NCBI RefSeq assembly: GCF_036108815.1
Contig: NZ_CP107985.1
Coordinates: 3,596,001-3,660,000, forward strand
From: Streptomyces sp. NBC_00353
Lineage (GTDB): Bacteria > Actinomycetota > Actinomycetes > Streptomycetales > Streptomycetaceae
Length of the DNA stretch: 64,000 nucleotides
Direction of reading: 5' to 3'
This document shows positions 49,953 to 58,513 of this stretch, one piece after another. The notes under the pieces were generated by a model. That model saw only the letters and a list, made by a program, of their open reading frames with translations, was not told the origin of the DNA and searched no databases. The first letter of the stretch is position 1. Each line of letters starts with the position of its first letter. Position numbers and translations under genes: made by a program.

Positions 49953-50270
49953 CGAGTCTCACCTCTCATCTATCGCGCCGGACGGGCGTCCGGCCTGGAT
50001 CGGCGGCCGGGGGCCGGGACCGTGGCCCGGCCGTCGGAAGCAGTCTGCTCCGGTTGTCGCCGGCATGCCTGTCCCCCATCCGGACCGCTGCACTTGCGGT
50101 CGCGAGCCGTCACTGCTGTCGGTACTGTCAAGAGATACGTCAACCGCTGCCATCCGTACGCCACGCGGTGGGACGTCATCCGGTCCGCAGGTCTCCCCGC
50201 GGCCCGCGGCAACGCGATACCGTGGCGTCTCTTTCCCCCACATGATCCTCGTGGCCGCCCTGGAGGTTCC
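49953..50270. other. thiL / AsnC-type divergent intergenic region
   Basis: A 318-bp gap expected to contain two promoters. On the minus strand TTGACG and TTGACA occur near 50128-50142, but no matching -10 element is clear. The plus-strand gene has GGAGG before its GTG. No gene, repeat or riboswitch is seen. Confidence 0.4.
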
Positions 50271-50504
50271 GTGGTACAGGCGTACATCCTTATCCAGACC
50301 GAGGTGGGCAAGGCGTCGACCGTCGCCGAGACCATCACGAAAATCCCGGGAGTGATCCAGGCAGAGGACGTCACCGGCCCCTACGACGTGATTGTGCGCG
50401 CGCAGGCCGACACAGTCGATGAACTCGGACGCATGGTGGTCGCCAAGGTCCAGCAGGTGGAGGGCATCACCAGAACCTTGACCTGCCCGGTCGTTCATCT
50501 GTAG
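50271..50504 (+). CDS. AsnC/Lrp-type ligand-binding (RAM) domain protein
   Basis: A 77-aa stand-alone RAM domain: VQAYILIQTEVGKASTVAETITKIPGVIQAEDVTGPYDVIVRAQADTVDELGRMVVAKVQQVEGITRTLTCPVVHL. It covers the C-terminal effector-binding half of Lrp/AsnC regulators, with no helix-turn-helix. Such short proteins form oligomers and bind amino acids; they may modulate full-length Lrp proteins. GTG start at 50271 with GGAGG 6 nt before. It is followed by a lipoprotein gene after 20 nt. Confidence 0.9.
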   Translation: MVQAYILIQTEVGKASTVAETITKIPGVIQAEDVTGPYDVIVRAQADTVDELGRMVVAKVQQVEGITRTLTCPVVHL

Positions 50505-50524
50505 CCCCCTTATACGCTGGGCCG

Positions 50525-51013
50525 GTGACGTCCTTCCGCCGCCGGCTTCGCCGCCCCGTGTTCCTCGGCCCGTCCGCTGCCGTTCTGCTGCTGGCCGCGG
50601 CGGGCTGCTCCTCCATGGACACCCATGCATCGATCACGGTTCCCACCCCGACGCCGGAAGCCGCAGCCTACTGCCGTGCACTGCACAAGGAGCTGCCGAA
50701 GACCGTCGCCGGACAGAAACGCAACGACCCAGGACCGAAGTCGGAGCTGACCGCCGGCTGGGGGGACGGGGCGATCGTACTGCGCTGCGGGGTCGACCGG
50801 CCCGCAAAGATGGACGATCCGATGGCGAAGGGGGCCGAGGCGGACGGCGTCAACTGGCTGCTGGAGCAGCCGGAGGACGCCGGTCCGCGCTTCACCACCA
50901 CCTATCGCAAGGCGTATGTCGAGGTGTCGCTCTCGACGGCGTACGCACATGACATGAGCCCGCTGGCGGCGTTCGCCGCTGCCGTCAAGAAGACGGTCCC
51001 CAGCAGCGTCTAG
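50525..51013 (+). CDS. DUF3515 lipoprotein
   Basis: A 162-aa exported lipoprotein. The N-terminus has Arg residues, a hydrophobic core and the lipobox LAAAGC at residues ~24-29, which would be lipidated at Cys29. The rest (AYCRALHKELPKTVAGQKR, AGWGDGAIVLRCGVDRP, ADGVNWLLEQPEDAGPRFTTTYRKAYVEVSL) matches the actinobacterial DUF3515 family of unknown function, typically located between the AsnC-type gene and ddl. GTG start at 50525. Confidence 0.85.
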   Translation: MTSFRRRLRRPVFLGPSAAVLLLAAAGCSSMDTHASITVPTPTPEAAAYCRALHKELPKTVAGQKRNDPGPKSELTAGWGDGAIVLRCGVDRPAKMDDPMAKGAEADGVNWLLEQPEDAGPRFTTTYRKAYVEVSLSTAYAHDMSPLAAFAAAVKKTVPSSV

Positions 51014-51068
51014 CGAGTGTCCGCGCAGTCCGGCCCGGCGCCTGTGCGCACATCCGGCCCGGTGTTTC

Positions 51069-52226
51069 TCAGCGCAGGCCGGTCGGGCGGGTCAACGCCG
51101 CCTGGATCAGCCGGTCCACCAGCTCCTGGTAGCTCACGCCGCTCTCCTGCCACATCCGCGGGTACATGGAGATCGGGGTGAAGCCCGGCAGCGTATTGAT
51201 CTCGTTGATCACGAAGCTGCCGTCCTCGGTGAGGAAGAAGTCGGCGCGCACCAGGCCCTCGCAGGACGCCGCCTCGAAGGCTTCGACCGCGAGCCGCTGG
51301 ACCTCGGCCGTCTGCTCCTCGGTCAGCGGGGCGGGCACGATCCCGGACGCCGAGTCGATGTACTTGGCCTCGAAGTCGTAGAAGTCGTGCGCGGTGACCG
51401 GCGGGATCTCGGCGGGCACGCTGGCACGCGGTCCGTCCTCGAACTCCAGCACCCCGCACTCGATCTCGCGGCCCCGCAGCAGCGACTCGACCAGGAACTT
51501 GGGGTCGTGGCGGCGGGCCTCCTCGATCGCCTCGTCGAGGCCGGAGAGGTCGTCGACCTTGGTGATGCCGATGGACGAGCCTGCCCGGGCGGGCTTGATG
51601 AAGAGCGGCCAGCCGTGCTCACCGGCGAAGTCCACGATGCGCTTGCGGGCACCGGAGCGGTCGGTGTCCCACTCACGGGGGCGGATCACGACGTACGGGC
51701 CGACGGGCAGCCCGAACGAGGTGAACACCCGCTTCATGTACTCCTTGTCCTGGCCGACCGCCGAGGCGAGCACACCGGCGCCCACGTACGGCACCCCGGA
51801 CAGCTCCAGGAGCCCCTGGAGGGTGCCGTCCTCACCGTACGGGCCGTGCAGGACGGGGAAGACGACGTCGACCTCGCCGAGCGCCTTCGGGACCGAGCCG
51901 GGCTCGCTGTAGACCACCTCGCGGCTGCCGGGGTCGACGGAGAGCACCACGCCGCCCTCGCCGGACTCGGCCAGTTGTGCCACGTCCGGCATCTTCCGGT
52001 CGGTGATGGCCATCCGCTCGGGCTCGTCGGCGGTGAGCGCCCAGCGGCCGTCCGTCGTGATGCCGATCGGCAGGACGTCGTACTTCGTCCGGTCGATGGC
52101 GTTCAGGACGGCACCTGCGGTGACGACCGAAATGCCGTGTTCGGAGCTGCGGCCGCCGAACACGACGGCCACACGCGGCTTGCGGAGCTGCTGCTCCGGG
52201 CTCTGGGGGAGGTTCTCGCTGCTCAT
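51069..52226 (-). CDS. ddl: D-alanine--D-alanine ligase
   Basis: Makes D-Ala-D-Ala for peptidoglycan; the target of cycloserine. The 385-aa ATP-grasp enzyme has VAVVFGGRSSEHGISVVTA (~19-37), FPVLHGPYGEDGTLQGLLELSGVPYVGAGVLASA, FIKPARAGSSIGITKV, and DFFLTEDGSFVINEINTLPGFTPISMYPRMW with the metal-binding Glu/Asn pair. ATG at 52224-52226 (MSSENLPQSP). The serine/tyrosine residues typical of D-Ala-D-Ala rather than D-Ala-D-Lac ligases are in the normal context (no vancomycin-resistance neighbours). It follows gpsA on the same strand with a 73-bp gap. Confidence 0.95.
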   Translation of the reverse strand: MSSENLPQSPEQQLRKPRVAVVFGGRSSEHGISVVTAGAVLNAIDRTKYDVLPIGITTDGRWALTADEPERMAITDRKMPDVAQLAESGEGGVVLSVDPGSREVVYSEPGSVPKALGEVDVVFPVLHGPYGEDGTLQGLLELSGVPYVGAGVLASAVGQDKEYMKRVFTSFGLPVGPYVVIRPREWDTDRSGARKRIVDFAGEHGWPLFIKPARAGSSIGITKVDDLSGLDEAIEEARRHDPKFLVESLLRGREIECGVLEFEDGPRASVPAEIPPVTAHDFYDFEAKYIDSASGIVPAPLTEEQTAEVQRLAVEAFEAASCEGLVRADFFLTEDGSFVINEINTLPGFTPISMYPRMWQESGVSYQELVDRLIQAALTRPTGLR

Positions 52227-52299
52227 ATCGCGTTGAGCGTACCTGCTGGTACGAGTCACGTCAGCGTCCCCGGGGCCGACCCGCGTACGGAGCAGCCGC

Positions 52300-53310
52300 T
52301 CAGTGGCGCTCGGCCTTCGCGCTGCGCGACATCAGCTCGCCCAGTGCGACCATCGGCGGCTTGCCCTCGTGGACGATGGAGACGACCGTCTCCGTGATGG
52401 GCATGTCGATCCCGTGCCGGCGTGCCAGATCGAGCACCGATTCACAGGACTTGACGCCTTCGGCGGTCTGCTTGGTGACGGCGATGGTCTCTTCCAGCGT
52501 CATGCCGCGGCCGAGGTTGGTGCCGAAGGTGTGGTTGCGCGAGAGCGGCGAGGAGCAGGTCGCCACCAGGTCGCCGAGGCCCGCGAGTCCGGAGAACGTC
52601 AGCGGATCGGCGCCCATGGCGAGGCCGAGCCGGGTGGTCTCGGCCAGGCCGCGGGTGATGAGCGAGCCCTTGGCGTTGTCGCCGAGGCCCATCCCGTCGG
52701 CGATGCCCACGGCGAGACCGATGACGTTCTTGACCGCGCCGCCGAGTTCGGCGCCGACCACATCGGTGATGGTGTACGGGCGGAAGTACGGGGTGTGGCA
52801 GGCGGCCTGGAGGCGACGGGCCACCGACTCGTCCCGGCAGGCGACGACGGCCGCGGCAGGGCGGCGTTCGGCGATCTCCTTGGCCAGGTTGGGGCCGGTG
52901 ACGACGGCGATGCGGTCCGCGGGGACCTTGGTGACGTCCTCGATGACCTCACTCATCCGCTCGGCGGTGCCGAGTTCGACGCCCTTCATCAGCGAGACGA
53001 GAACGGTGTCCGGACGCAGGTGCGGGGCCCAGTCGGCGAGGTTGGCGCGCAGCGTCTGCGACGGCACGGCGAGCACCGCGAAGTCGGCGCCGTGCAGTGC
53101 CTCCGCGGCGTCGGTGGTGGCCCTGATGGAATCGGGTAGTTCAATTCCCGGCAGATAGTCGGGGTTGGCACGGGTCGTGTTGATCGCCTCGACGAGCTCG
53201 GCGCGACGGCCCCAGAGAGTGACCTCGCTACCGGCGTCGGCGAGCACCATGCCGAAGGCCGTACCCCAGGAGCCGGTTCCGAAGACGGCTGCTTTGACGG
53301 GGTGCGTCAC
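52300..53310 (-). CDS. gpsA: glycerol-3-phosphate dehydrogenase [NAD(P)+]
   Basis: Reduces dihydroxyacetone phosphate to glycerol-3-phosphate for phospholipid synthesis. The 336-aa protein has the Rossmann motif AAVFGTGSWGTAFGMVLAD, AVPSQTLRANL, VVTGPNLAKEIAERRPAAAVVA, GGAVKNVIGLAVGIADGMGLGDNAKGSLITRGLAE (catalytic Lys) and LAGLGDLVATCSSPLSRNHTFG. GTG start at 53308-53310 overlaps the plsC stop by 4 nt (GTGA), so plsC and gpsA are coupled: both serve the first steps of phosphatidic acid formation. Confidence 0.96.
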   Translation of the reverse strand: MTHPVKAAVFGTGSWGTAFGMVLADAGSEVTLWGRRAELVEAINTTRANPDYLPGIELPDSIRATTDAAEALHGADFAVLAVPSQTLRANLADWAPHLRPDTVLVSLMKGVELGTAERMSEVIEDVTKVPADRIAVVTGPNLAKEIAERRPAAAVVACRDESVARRLQAACHTPYFRPYTITDVVGAELGGAVKNVIGLAVGIADGMGLGDNAKGSLITRGLAETTRLGLAMGADPLTFSGLAGLGDLVATCSSPLSRNHTFGTNLGRGMTLEETIAVTKQTAEGVKSCESVLDLARRHGIDMPITETVVSIVHEGKPPMVALGELMSRSAKAERH

Positions 53311-54059
53311 TTGGGTCCCTTCCCTTCGGCCTTGCGCCGCTGTTCGGCACGCGCCTTGCGGTGGTCGTAGAGCTCGGTGGGGGCCTTCTCGCCACGTACG
53401 GCTTCGAGCTGGGCGGTGACCGCGGCCATGATGACCTCGGTCGCCTCACGCAGGATGTCGGGCGTCGGCTCCTTGTCGTAGAACCGGGAGAGGTCGACGG
53501 GCGGTCCGGCCTGCACCTGGAGTGTCTTGCGAGGGAAGAGCCGGAGCTTGTTCTCCTTGGCGTACGGCGGCATCGCCAGGTTGGCGCCCCACTGCGCGAC
53601 GGGGATGACCGGGGCCTTCGTCATCAACGCGACGCGGGCGGCACCGGTCTTGCCGGCCATCGGCCACATGTCGGGGTCGCGAGTGAGGGTGCCCTCCGGG
53701 TAGAAGGCGACACATTCACCGCGCTCGATGGCGTCGACGGCGGCCCGGAAAGCGTCCAGCGCATTGGTCGTCTCGCGGTACACCGGGATCTGCCCGGTGC
53801 CGCGCAGGATCATTCCGACAAAGGGGGTCTTGAAGAGGCCCGCCTTGGCGAGAAGCCGCGGCACCCGGCCGGTGTTGTACTGGAAGTGACCGTAGGAAAG
53901 CGGGTCCAGATACGAGTTGTGGTTGACCGCAGTGATGAATCCGCCGTCGGCCGGGATGTGTTCCATTCCCCGCCAGTCACGCTTGAACAGAACCACCAGC
54001 GGTGGTTTTGCGATGGCCGCCGCCAGGCGGTACCAGAAGCCGATTCTGCGGCGGGACAC
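53307..54059 (-). CDS. plsC: 1-acyl-sn-glycerol-3-phosphate acyltransferase
   Basis: Adds an acyl chain to lysophosphatidic acid. The 250-aa protein has the acyltransferase motifs VNHNSYLDPLSYGHF (H-x4-D, residues ~40-54), RGTGQIPVYRETTNA, CVAFYPEGTLTRDPDMWP and VIPVAQWGAN. The C-terminus is Lys/Arg-rich. The GTG at 54057-54059 follows GAGGAAGG; the upstream open frame was not used because it lacks a site and family sequence. First gene of plsC-gpsA(-ddl), divergent from cofC. Confidence 0.92.
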   Translation of the reverse strand: MSRRRIGFWYRLAAAIAKPPLVVLFKRDWRGMEHIPADGGFITAVNHNSYLDPLSYGHFQYNTGRVPRLLAKAGLFKTPFVGMILRGTGQIPVYRETTNALDAFRAAVDAIERGECVAFYPEGTLTRDPDMWPMAGKTGAARVALMTKAPVIPVAQWGANLAMPPYAKENKLRLFPRKTLQVQAGPPVDLSRFYDKEPTPDILREATEVIMAAVTAQLEAVRGEKAPTELYDHRKARAEQRRKAEGKGPK

Positions 54060-54210
54060 TCGGACACCTTCCTCTACGGACCTGACGAGCTGCCTGGCCC
54101 TTGGGCGGCCAATTCTGGCCCCAGGCCCCTGCTCTGTCGAGAACACCGTACGCCTCGCCTCCGGGACCGAACCTCCGGGTTGTCACACCGGCAGGCGAGA
54201 ATGAGCGGCG

Positions 54211-54894
54211 ATGCGCATCGAGGGGGAGATCGCCACGAACACCGACCCGACCGGCCTGTGGTCCCTGGTCGTCCCGTTGAAGCCGCTGGCACAGGGCAAG
54301 AGCAGGCTCACGGGGGCGGCCGGCGTCATGCTGCGCCCCCGGCTCGCCCTGGCCTTCGCCCAGGACACCGTGGTCGCCGCGCTGTCCTGCCGGGCCGTAC
54401 GGGATGTGGTGGTCGTCACGGACGACCCGGAGGCCGCGGCGGCGCTCGCGGCGCTCGGGGCACGCACCGTTCCCGACGAACCGGCCGCCGGGCTCAACGC
54501 CGCACTCGTCCACGGTGAGCGGGCGGTACGCGACCGGCGGCCCGCCGCGGCGGTCGCGGCGCTCAACGCGGACCTGCCCGCACTGCGCCCCACGGAATTG
54601 ACCCGCGTCCTCGATTTCGCCGCCGAATTTCCTCGCGCATTTGTTACGGACGTGGCGGGAATCGGCACGACATTTCTTTCGGCTTCATCCGGGGTGGAAT
54701 TGCGTCCGGCTTTCGGTGGCCCGTCCAGGGCCCGGCATCTTTCCTCCGGCGCGGTGGAAATCACGTCGGCCGGTATCGATTCGGTCCGCCAGGACGTGGA
54801 CACCGGCGACGATCTGCGGGCCGCCGTGCGCCTCGGGGTGGGCCCGCACACGGCGGACCGCTGGGCCACGGGCGTGCCCGCGCGGGACCGATAG
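54211..54894 (+). CDS. cofC: phosphoenolpyruvate/2-phospho-L-lactate guanylyltransferase (F420 synthesis)
   Basis: Also called fbiD. It activates phosphoenolpyruvate or 2-phospholactate with GTP to start coenzyme F420 assembly. The 227-aa nucleotidyltransferase-fold protein has WSLVVPLKPLAQGKSRLTGAAG (GTP-binding loop, ~17-38), VRDVVVVTDDPEAAAALAALGA, AGLNAALVHG, ALNADLPALRPTEL and TTFLSASSGVELRPAFGGPSRARH. Length is standard. Other F420 genes are not in the window, but F420 could serve the luciferase-like enzyme at 19.6 kb (speculative). The next gene starts 10 nt downstream. Confidence 0.9.
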   Translation: MRIEGEIATNTDPTGLWSLVVPLKPLAQGKSRLTGAAGVMLRPRLALAFAQDTVVAALSCRAVRDVVVVTDDPEAAAALAALGARTVPDEPAAGLNAALVHGERAVRDRRPAAAVAALNADLPALRPTELTRVLDFAAEFPRAFVTDVAGIGTTFLSASSGVELRPAFGGPSRARHLSSGAVEITSAGIDSVRQDVDTGDDLRAAVRLGVGPHTADRWATGVPARDR

Positions 54895-54904
54895 GCTGCC
54901 GTTC

Positions 54905-55108
54905 ATGCAGGCGACCTCGTACACGTACGACCCCGAGACCCGCACCGGCAGTGTGCTGCTCGACGACGGCACCCCGGTGGAATTCGACGCCCCGGCCTTC
55001 GACGCGGGCGGCCTGCGGCTGCTGCGCCCCGGGCAGCGGGTGCGGATCGAGGTCACGGGCGAGGGTGCCGACCGGCGGATCACCCTGGTGACGCTGCAGA
55101 CGTTCTGA
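54905..55108 (+). CDS. small cold-shock-like OB-fold protein
   Basis: A 67-aa protein, MQATSYTYDPETRTGSVLLDDGTPVEFDAPAFDAGGLRLLRPGQRVRIEV..., with the length and beta pattern of a cold-shock domain (GSVLLDDG, VEFDAPAF, LRPGQRVRIEV). It lacks the classic aromatic RNP1 motif (KGFGFI), so nucleic-acid binding is uncertain. It starts 10 nt after cofC and is presumably co-transcribed. Confidence 0.7.
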   Translation: MQATSYTYDPETRTGSVLLDDGTPVEFDAPAFDAGGLRLLRPGQRVRIEVTGEGADRRITLVTLQTF

Positions 55109-55165
55109 AGGGCGCCTCGGACCACCGGGCCCCCTCCGGCAGCGGGCCGGGCCCCGAACAGCCCG

Positions 55166-55197
55166 CGGGCCGGGCTCCCCGTGGGGAGCCCGGCCCG
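55166..55197. terminator. terminator between the cold-shock-like gene and hupS
   Basis: CGGGCCGGGCTCCCC (55166-55180) pairs with GGGGAGCCCGGCCCG (55183-55197), a 15-bp GC-rich perfect inverted repeat with almost no loop. Placed between convergent genes, it can serve both. Confidence 0.8.
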
Positions 55198-55228
55198 GCG
55201 CGTGTGAGTAGCCCTGCGCTGCTCGGTC

Positions 55229-55876
55229 TCACTTCTTCCGCGCGACGGCCTTCTTGGCCGTGGTCTTGCGCGCCGTGGTCTTCTTCGCGGGCGCCTTCTT
55301 CGCCGTGGCCTTCTTGGCGGGCGCGGTCTTGCTGGCGACGGTCTTCTTCGCCGCCGCGGCCGTGGTCTTCTTGGCCGCCGTGGTCTTCTTGGCCGCCGCG
55401 GTGGTCTTCTTCGCGGTGGTCTTCTTGGCAGCGGTGGTCTTCGCCGCGGTCACGGCCTTCTTGGTGGTGGCCTTCTTCGCCGTGGCCTTCTTGGCGGTGG
55501 CCTTCTTGGCCGCGGCCTTCGTGGTCGCACGGGTGGGAGCACCGCCCGAGAGGCTGCCCTTGGGCGCCTTCTTCACGGCCACATCGTGCTTGGGGAGCTT
55601 CTTCGAGCCGCTCACGAGGTCCTTGAAGCCCTGTCCCGCGCGGAAACGGGGCACCGAGGTCTTCTTGACCCGTACGCGCTCACCCGTCTGCGGGTTGCGG
55701 GCGTAGCGAGCCGGGCGGTCGACCTTCTCGAACGAGCCGAAGCCGGTGACCGAGACACGGTCCCCGGCGACAACGGCACGGACGATCGCGTCGAGTACCG
55801 CGTCGACAGCGTCTGCGGCCTGCTGGCGGCCGCCGACCTTGTCGGCAATCGCTTCTACGAGCTGCGCCTTGTTCAC
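55229..55876 (-). CDS. hupS: HU-type nucleoid protein with lysine-rich tail (HupS type)
   Basis: A DNA-compacting protein. Residues 1-93 are a complete HU domain (MNKAQLVEAIADKVGGRQQAADAVDAVLDAIVRAVVAGDRVSVTGFGSFEKVDRPARYARNPQTGERVRVKKTSVPRFRAGQGFKDLV). Residues ~115-215 are a histone-H1-like tail of about twenty KKAT/KKTT/KKAP units. This two-domain form is the actinobacterial HupB/HupS type; in S. coelicolor the gene at this position is expressed during sporulation. The tail's DNA repeats can vary in number. The upstream 143 bp are A+T rich. Confidence 0.93.
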   Translation of the reverse strand: MNKAQLVEAIADKVGGRQQAADAVDAVLDAIVRAVVAGDRVSVTGFGSFEKVDRPARYARNPQTGERVRVKKTSVPRFRAGQGFKDLVSGSKKLPKHDVAVKKAPKGSLSGGAPTRATTKAAAKKATAKKATAKKATTKKAVTAAKTTAAKKTTAKKTTAAAKKTTAAKKTTAAAAKKTVASKTAPAKKATAKKAPAKKTTARKTTAKKAVARKK

Positions 55877-56019
55877 GTCTTCCCCTTCGGAGACATTGCC
55901 AGAACGAAAGTGTTCAAGCGTTTTCGCACGTTAGGCAGATATATACCGCAAATCAAACACGAAACGGGCTAATCACCCTAGTGCCGCAACGAAGTCGACC
56001 GCTGCGCAGTTCCGCAGAG

Positions 56020-56247
56020 TCAGTCACCTTCGGGGAATCGGCCCTCATCGAGGTCCTTCATCAACCGGTCCAGACGCCTTGCCGCATCCGGTAGATCGTG
56101 CTTCGCCGCGGCCGTGACGACCAGCAGCTTCCGGGACAGCGCCATCCTTACGCCCTCCGGGACTTGCAGTGCGCGCACTCTTGCGTGCGCTTCCTTCAAT
56201 TGGTCGGCGACTTGGCCGTAAAGCTTGAGTTGGCTGTCGCGTTCCAT
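56020..56247 (-). CDS. small conserved helical protein
   Basis: A 75-aa protein, MERDSQLKLYGQVADQLKEAHARVRALQVPEGVRMALSRKLLVVTAAAKHDLPDAARRLDRLMKDLDEGRFPEGD, almost wholly helical with no known motif. I recall homologues in the same place between hupS and leuD in Streptomyces. The ATG at 56245-56247 gives the natural N-terminus; the upstream Arg-rich extension is not convincing. Function unknown. Confidence 0.75.
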   Translation of the reverse strand: MERDSQLKLYGQVADQLKEAHARVRALQVPEGVRMALSRKLLVVTAAAKHDLPDAARRLDRLMKDLDEGRFPEGD

Positions 56248-56302
56248 GCACCGATTGTGCCATCTGGGGCGAGTTGTCGCCCGACGGGGTCTCAACAAGC
56301 GA

Positions 56303-56334
56303 CTGCGCCCTCTACCAGAAGGCAGAGGGCGCAG
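56303..56334 (-). terminator. terminator after leuD
   Basis: CTGCGCCCTCT (56303-56313) pairs exactly with AGAGGGCGCAG (56324-56334) with a 10-nt loop, 17 nt after the leuD stop. It should end the leuCD transcript. Confidence 0.75.
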
Positions 56335-56351
56335 TACTGGAAACGCGCTGC

Positions 56352-56945
56352 TCAGGCGTTAATTGTACGCGGCTTGAAGGTCGGCCTTGCCGCCTCATAA
56401 GTCGCGATGTCCGCTTCGTTCTGAAGGGTGAGGCTGATGTCGTCCAGCCCGTTCAGCAGTCGCCAGCGGGCGTTCTCGTCGAGCTCGAAGTCGGCGGTGA
56501 TGCCTTCGGCGCGGACCTGGCGCGCCTCCAGGTCAACGGTGACCTCGGCCTTCGGGTCGGCCTCGGTCAGCTCCCAGAGCGCGTCGACCACCTTCTGGTC
56601 GAGCACGACGGTCAGCAGGCCGTTCTTCAGCGAGTTGCCGCGGAAGATGTCGGCGAACCGGGAGGAGATGACGGCCTTGAAACCGTAGTTCTGCAGGGCC
56701 CAGACGGCGTGTTCGCGGGACGAGCCGGTACCGAAGTCGGGACCCGCCACCAGGACCGTGGCGCCGTCCCGCTCGGGGCGGTTGAGGACGAAGTTCTCGT
56801 CCTTGCGCCAGGCCTCGAAGAGTCCGTCCTCGAAGCCGTCGCGGGTGACCTTCTTCAGCCAGTGGGCGGGGATGATCTGGTCGGTGTCGACGTTGCTGCG
56901 GCGCAGCGGGACGGCCCGGCCGGTGTGTGCGGTGAAAGCTTCCAT
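56352..56945 (-). CDS. leuD: 3-isopropylmalate dehydratase, small subunit
   Basis: With LeuC it isomerises 2- to 3-isopropylmalate in leucine synthesis. The 197-aa protein has TGRAVPLRRSNVDTDQIIPAHWLK near the N-terminus and GPDFGTGSSREHAVWALQNYGFKAVISSRFADIFRGNSLKNGLLTV, the swivel-domain signature. Standard length. It starts 5 nt after leuC. Confidence 0.97.
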   Translation of the reverse strand: MEAFTAHTGRAVPLRRSNVDTDQIIPAHWLKKVTRDGFEDGLFEAWRKDENFVLNRPERDGATVLVAGPDFGTGSSREHAVWALQNYGFKAVISSRFADIFRGNSLKNGLLTVVLDQKVVDALWELTEADPKAEVTVDLEARQVRAEGITADFELDENARWRLLNGLDDISLTLQNEADIATYEAARPTFKPRTINA

Positions 56946-56950
56946 GATTC

Positions 56951-58375
56951 TCAGACTCCGGCGGACGTACGGGCATCGGACAGGTCGGCCGGCGAGGCCA
57001 GGTGGCCCAGCACGGCGGTGGCGGCGGCGACCTGCGGGGAGACCAGGTGAGTACGGCCGCCCTTGCCCTGCCGGCCCTCGAAGTTACGGTTCGAGGTCGA
57101 GGCGGAGCGCTCGCCGGGGGCCAGCTGGTCGGGGTTCATACCGAGGCACATCGAGCAACCCGCGTGCCGCCATTCGGCGCCGGCCGCGGTGAAGACCTTG
57201 TCCAGGCCCTCCTCGACGGCCTGCAGGGCGACCCGGACCGAGCCGGGGACGACCAGCATCCGTACGCCGTCGGCGACTTTGCGGCCGTCCAGGATCGAGG
57301 CCGCGTTACGCAGGTCCTCGATGCGGCCGTTGGTGCAGGAGCCTACGAAGACGGTGTCGACGTCGATCTCGCGCAGCGGCTGCCCGGCAGTCAACCCCAT
57401 GTATTCCAGGGCCTTTTCGGCTGCGTTCCGCTCCGAGGCGTCCTCGTACGAAGCGGGGTCGGGGACGTTCGCCGACAGGGGCGCGCCCTGGCCGGGGTTG
57501 GTGCCCCAGGTGACGAACGGGGCCAGTTCCGCGGCGTCGATGACGACCTCGGCGTCGAAGACCGCGTCCTCGTCCGTGCGCAGCGTCTTCCAGTACGCGA
57601 CGGCGGCGTCCCAGTCCTCGCCCTGCGGGGCGTGGTCGCGACCCTTCAGGTAGTCGAACGTGGTCTCGTCCGGGGCGATCATGCCGGCCCGGGCGCCCGC
57701 CTCGATCGACATGTTGCAGATGGTCATCCGGGCTTCCATCGAGAGCTTCTCGATGGCGGAGCCGCGGTATTCGAGGATGTAGCCCTGACCGCCGCCGGTG
57801 CCGATCCGGGCGATGATCGCGAGGATCAGGTCCTTGGCCGTCACGTCGTCGGGCAGTTCGCCGTCGATGGTGATCGCCATCGTCTTCGGACGGGCCAGCG
57901 GCAGCGTCTGGGTGGCCAGCACGTGCTCGACCTGGCTGGTGCCGATGCCGAATGCCAGCGCGCCGAACGCGCCGTGCGTGGAGGTGTGGGAGTCGCCGCA
58001 GACGACCGTGGTGCCGGGCTGGGTCAGCCCCAGCTGCGGGCCGACCACGTGCACGACGCCCTGCTCGACGTCGCCCAGCGGGTGCAGCCGTACACCGAAC
58101 TCCGCGCAGTTCTTGCGCAGCGTCTCCAACTGGGCGCGGGAGACCGGGTCGGCGATGGGCTTGTCGATGTCGAGGGTCGGGGTGTTGTGATCCTCGGTGG
58201 CGATGGTGAGGTCGAGGCGCCGCACCCGGCGTCCGGCCTGACGGAGGCCGTCGAAGGCCTGGGGGCTGGTCACCTCGTGCAGCAGGTGCAGATCGATGAA
58301 GAGGAGGTCGGGCTCACCTTCGGCGCGCCGGACGACATGGTCGTCCCAGACCTTCTCCGCGAGTGTCCTACCCAT
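56951..58375 (-). CDS. leuC: 3-isopropylmalate dehydratase, large subunit
   Basis: The Fe-S aconitase-family subunit. The 474-aa protein shows VCGDSHTSTHGAFGALAFGIGTSQVEHVLATQT (~130-162), FVGSCTNGRIEDLR and WRHAGCSMCLGMNPDQLAPGERSASTSNRNFEGRQG, with the three cysteines that hold the 4Fe-4S cluster (one at SCTNG, two at GCSMC). ATG at 58373-58375 behind GGAGGG; the long upstream frame is antisense to ndgR. It is divergent from ndgR, whose product is a known regulator of leuCD in Streptomyces. Confidence 0.97.
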   Translation of the reverse strand: MGRTLAEKVWDDHVVRRAEGEPDLLFIDLHLLHEVTSPQAFDGLRQAGRRVRRLDLTIATEDHNTPTLDIDKPIADPVSRAQLETLRKNCAEFGVRLHPLGDVEQGVVHVVGPQLGLTQPGTTVVCGDSHTSTHGAFGALAFGIGTSQVEHVLATQTLPLARPKTMAITIDGELPDDVTAKDLILAIIARIGTGGGQGYILEYRGSAIEKLSMEARMTICNMSIEAGARAGMIAPDETTFDYLKGRDHAPQGEDWDAAVAYWKTLRTDEDAVFDAEVVIDAAELAPFVTWGTNPGQGAPLSANVPDPASYEDASERNAAEKALEYMGLTAGQPLREIDVDTVFVGSCTNGRIEDLRNAASILDGRKVADGVRMLVVPGSVRVALQAVEEGLDKVFTAAGAEWRHAGCSMCLGMNPDQLAPGERSASTSNRNFEGRQGKGGRTHLVSPQVAAATAVLGHLASPADLSDARTSAGV

Positions 58376-58387
58376 CGCTTTCCCTCC

Positions 58388-58407
58388 GGCCGGCGTCTTC
58401 GCCGGCC
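58388..58407 (-). promoter_or_regulatory. hairpin just upstream of the leuC ribosome site
   Basis: GGCCGGCG-TCTT-CGCCGGCC is a perfect 8-bp stem with a 4-nt loop, ending directly beside the GGAGGG of leuC. It could affect leuC translation or mRNA stability. No leader peptide with leucine codons is seen, so classic attenuation is unlikely. Confidence 0.4.
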
Positions 58408-58513
58408 CAACTAGAGATTCGGTGCGCCGCCGTCCGGACCCCCGTGCGGGGCGGTGGCTTCGGGCCGTTGTGTGGCCGCCCCTACAGGTTCGCAACTTCT
58501 GCGGAAAATTGAA

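Noticed and set aside
49953..50270. TPP riboswitch for thiL-thiD
   Set aside because: No conserved CTGAGA or thi-box core seen upstream of thiL, nor upstream of thiD.
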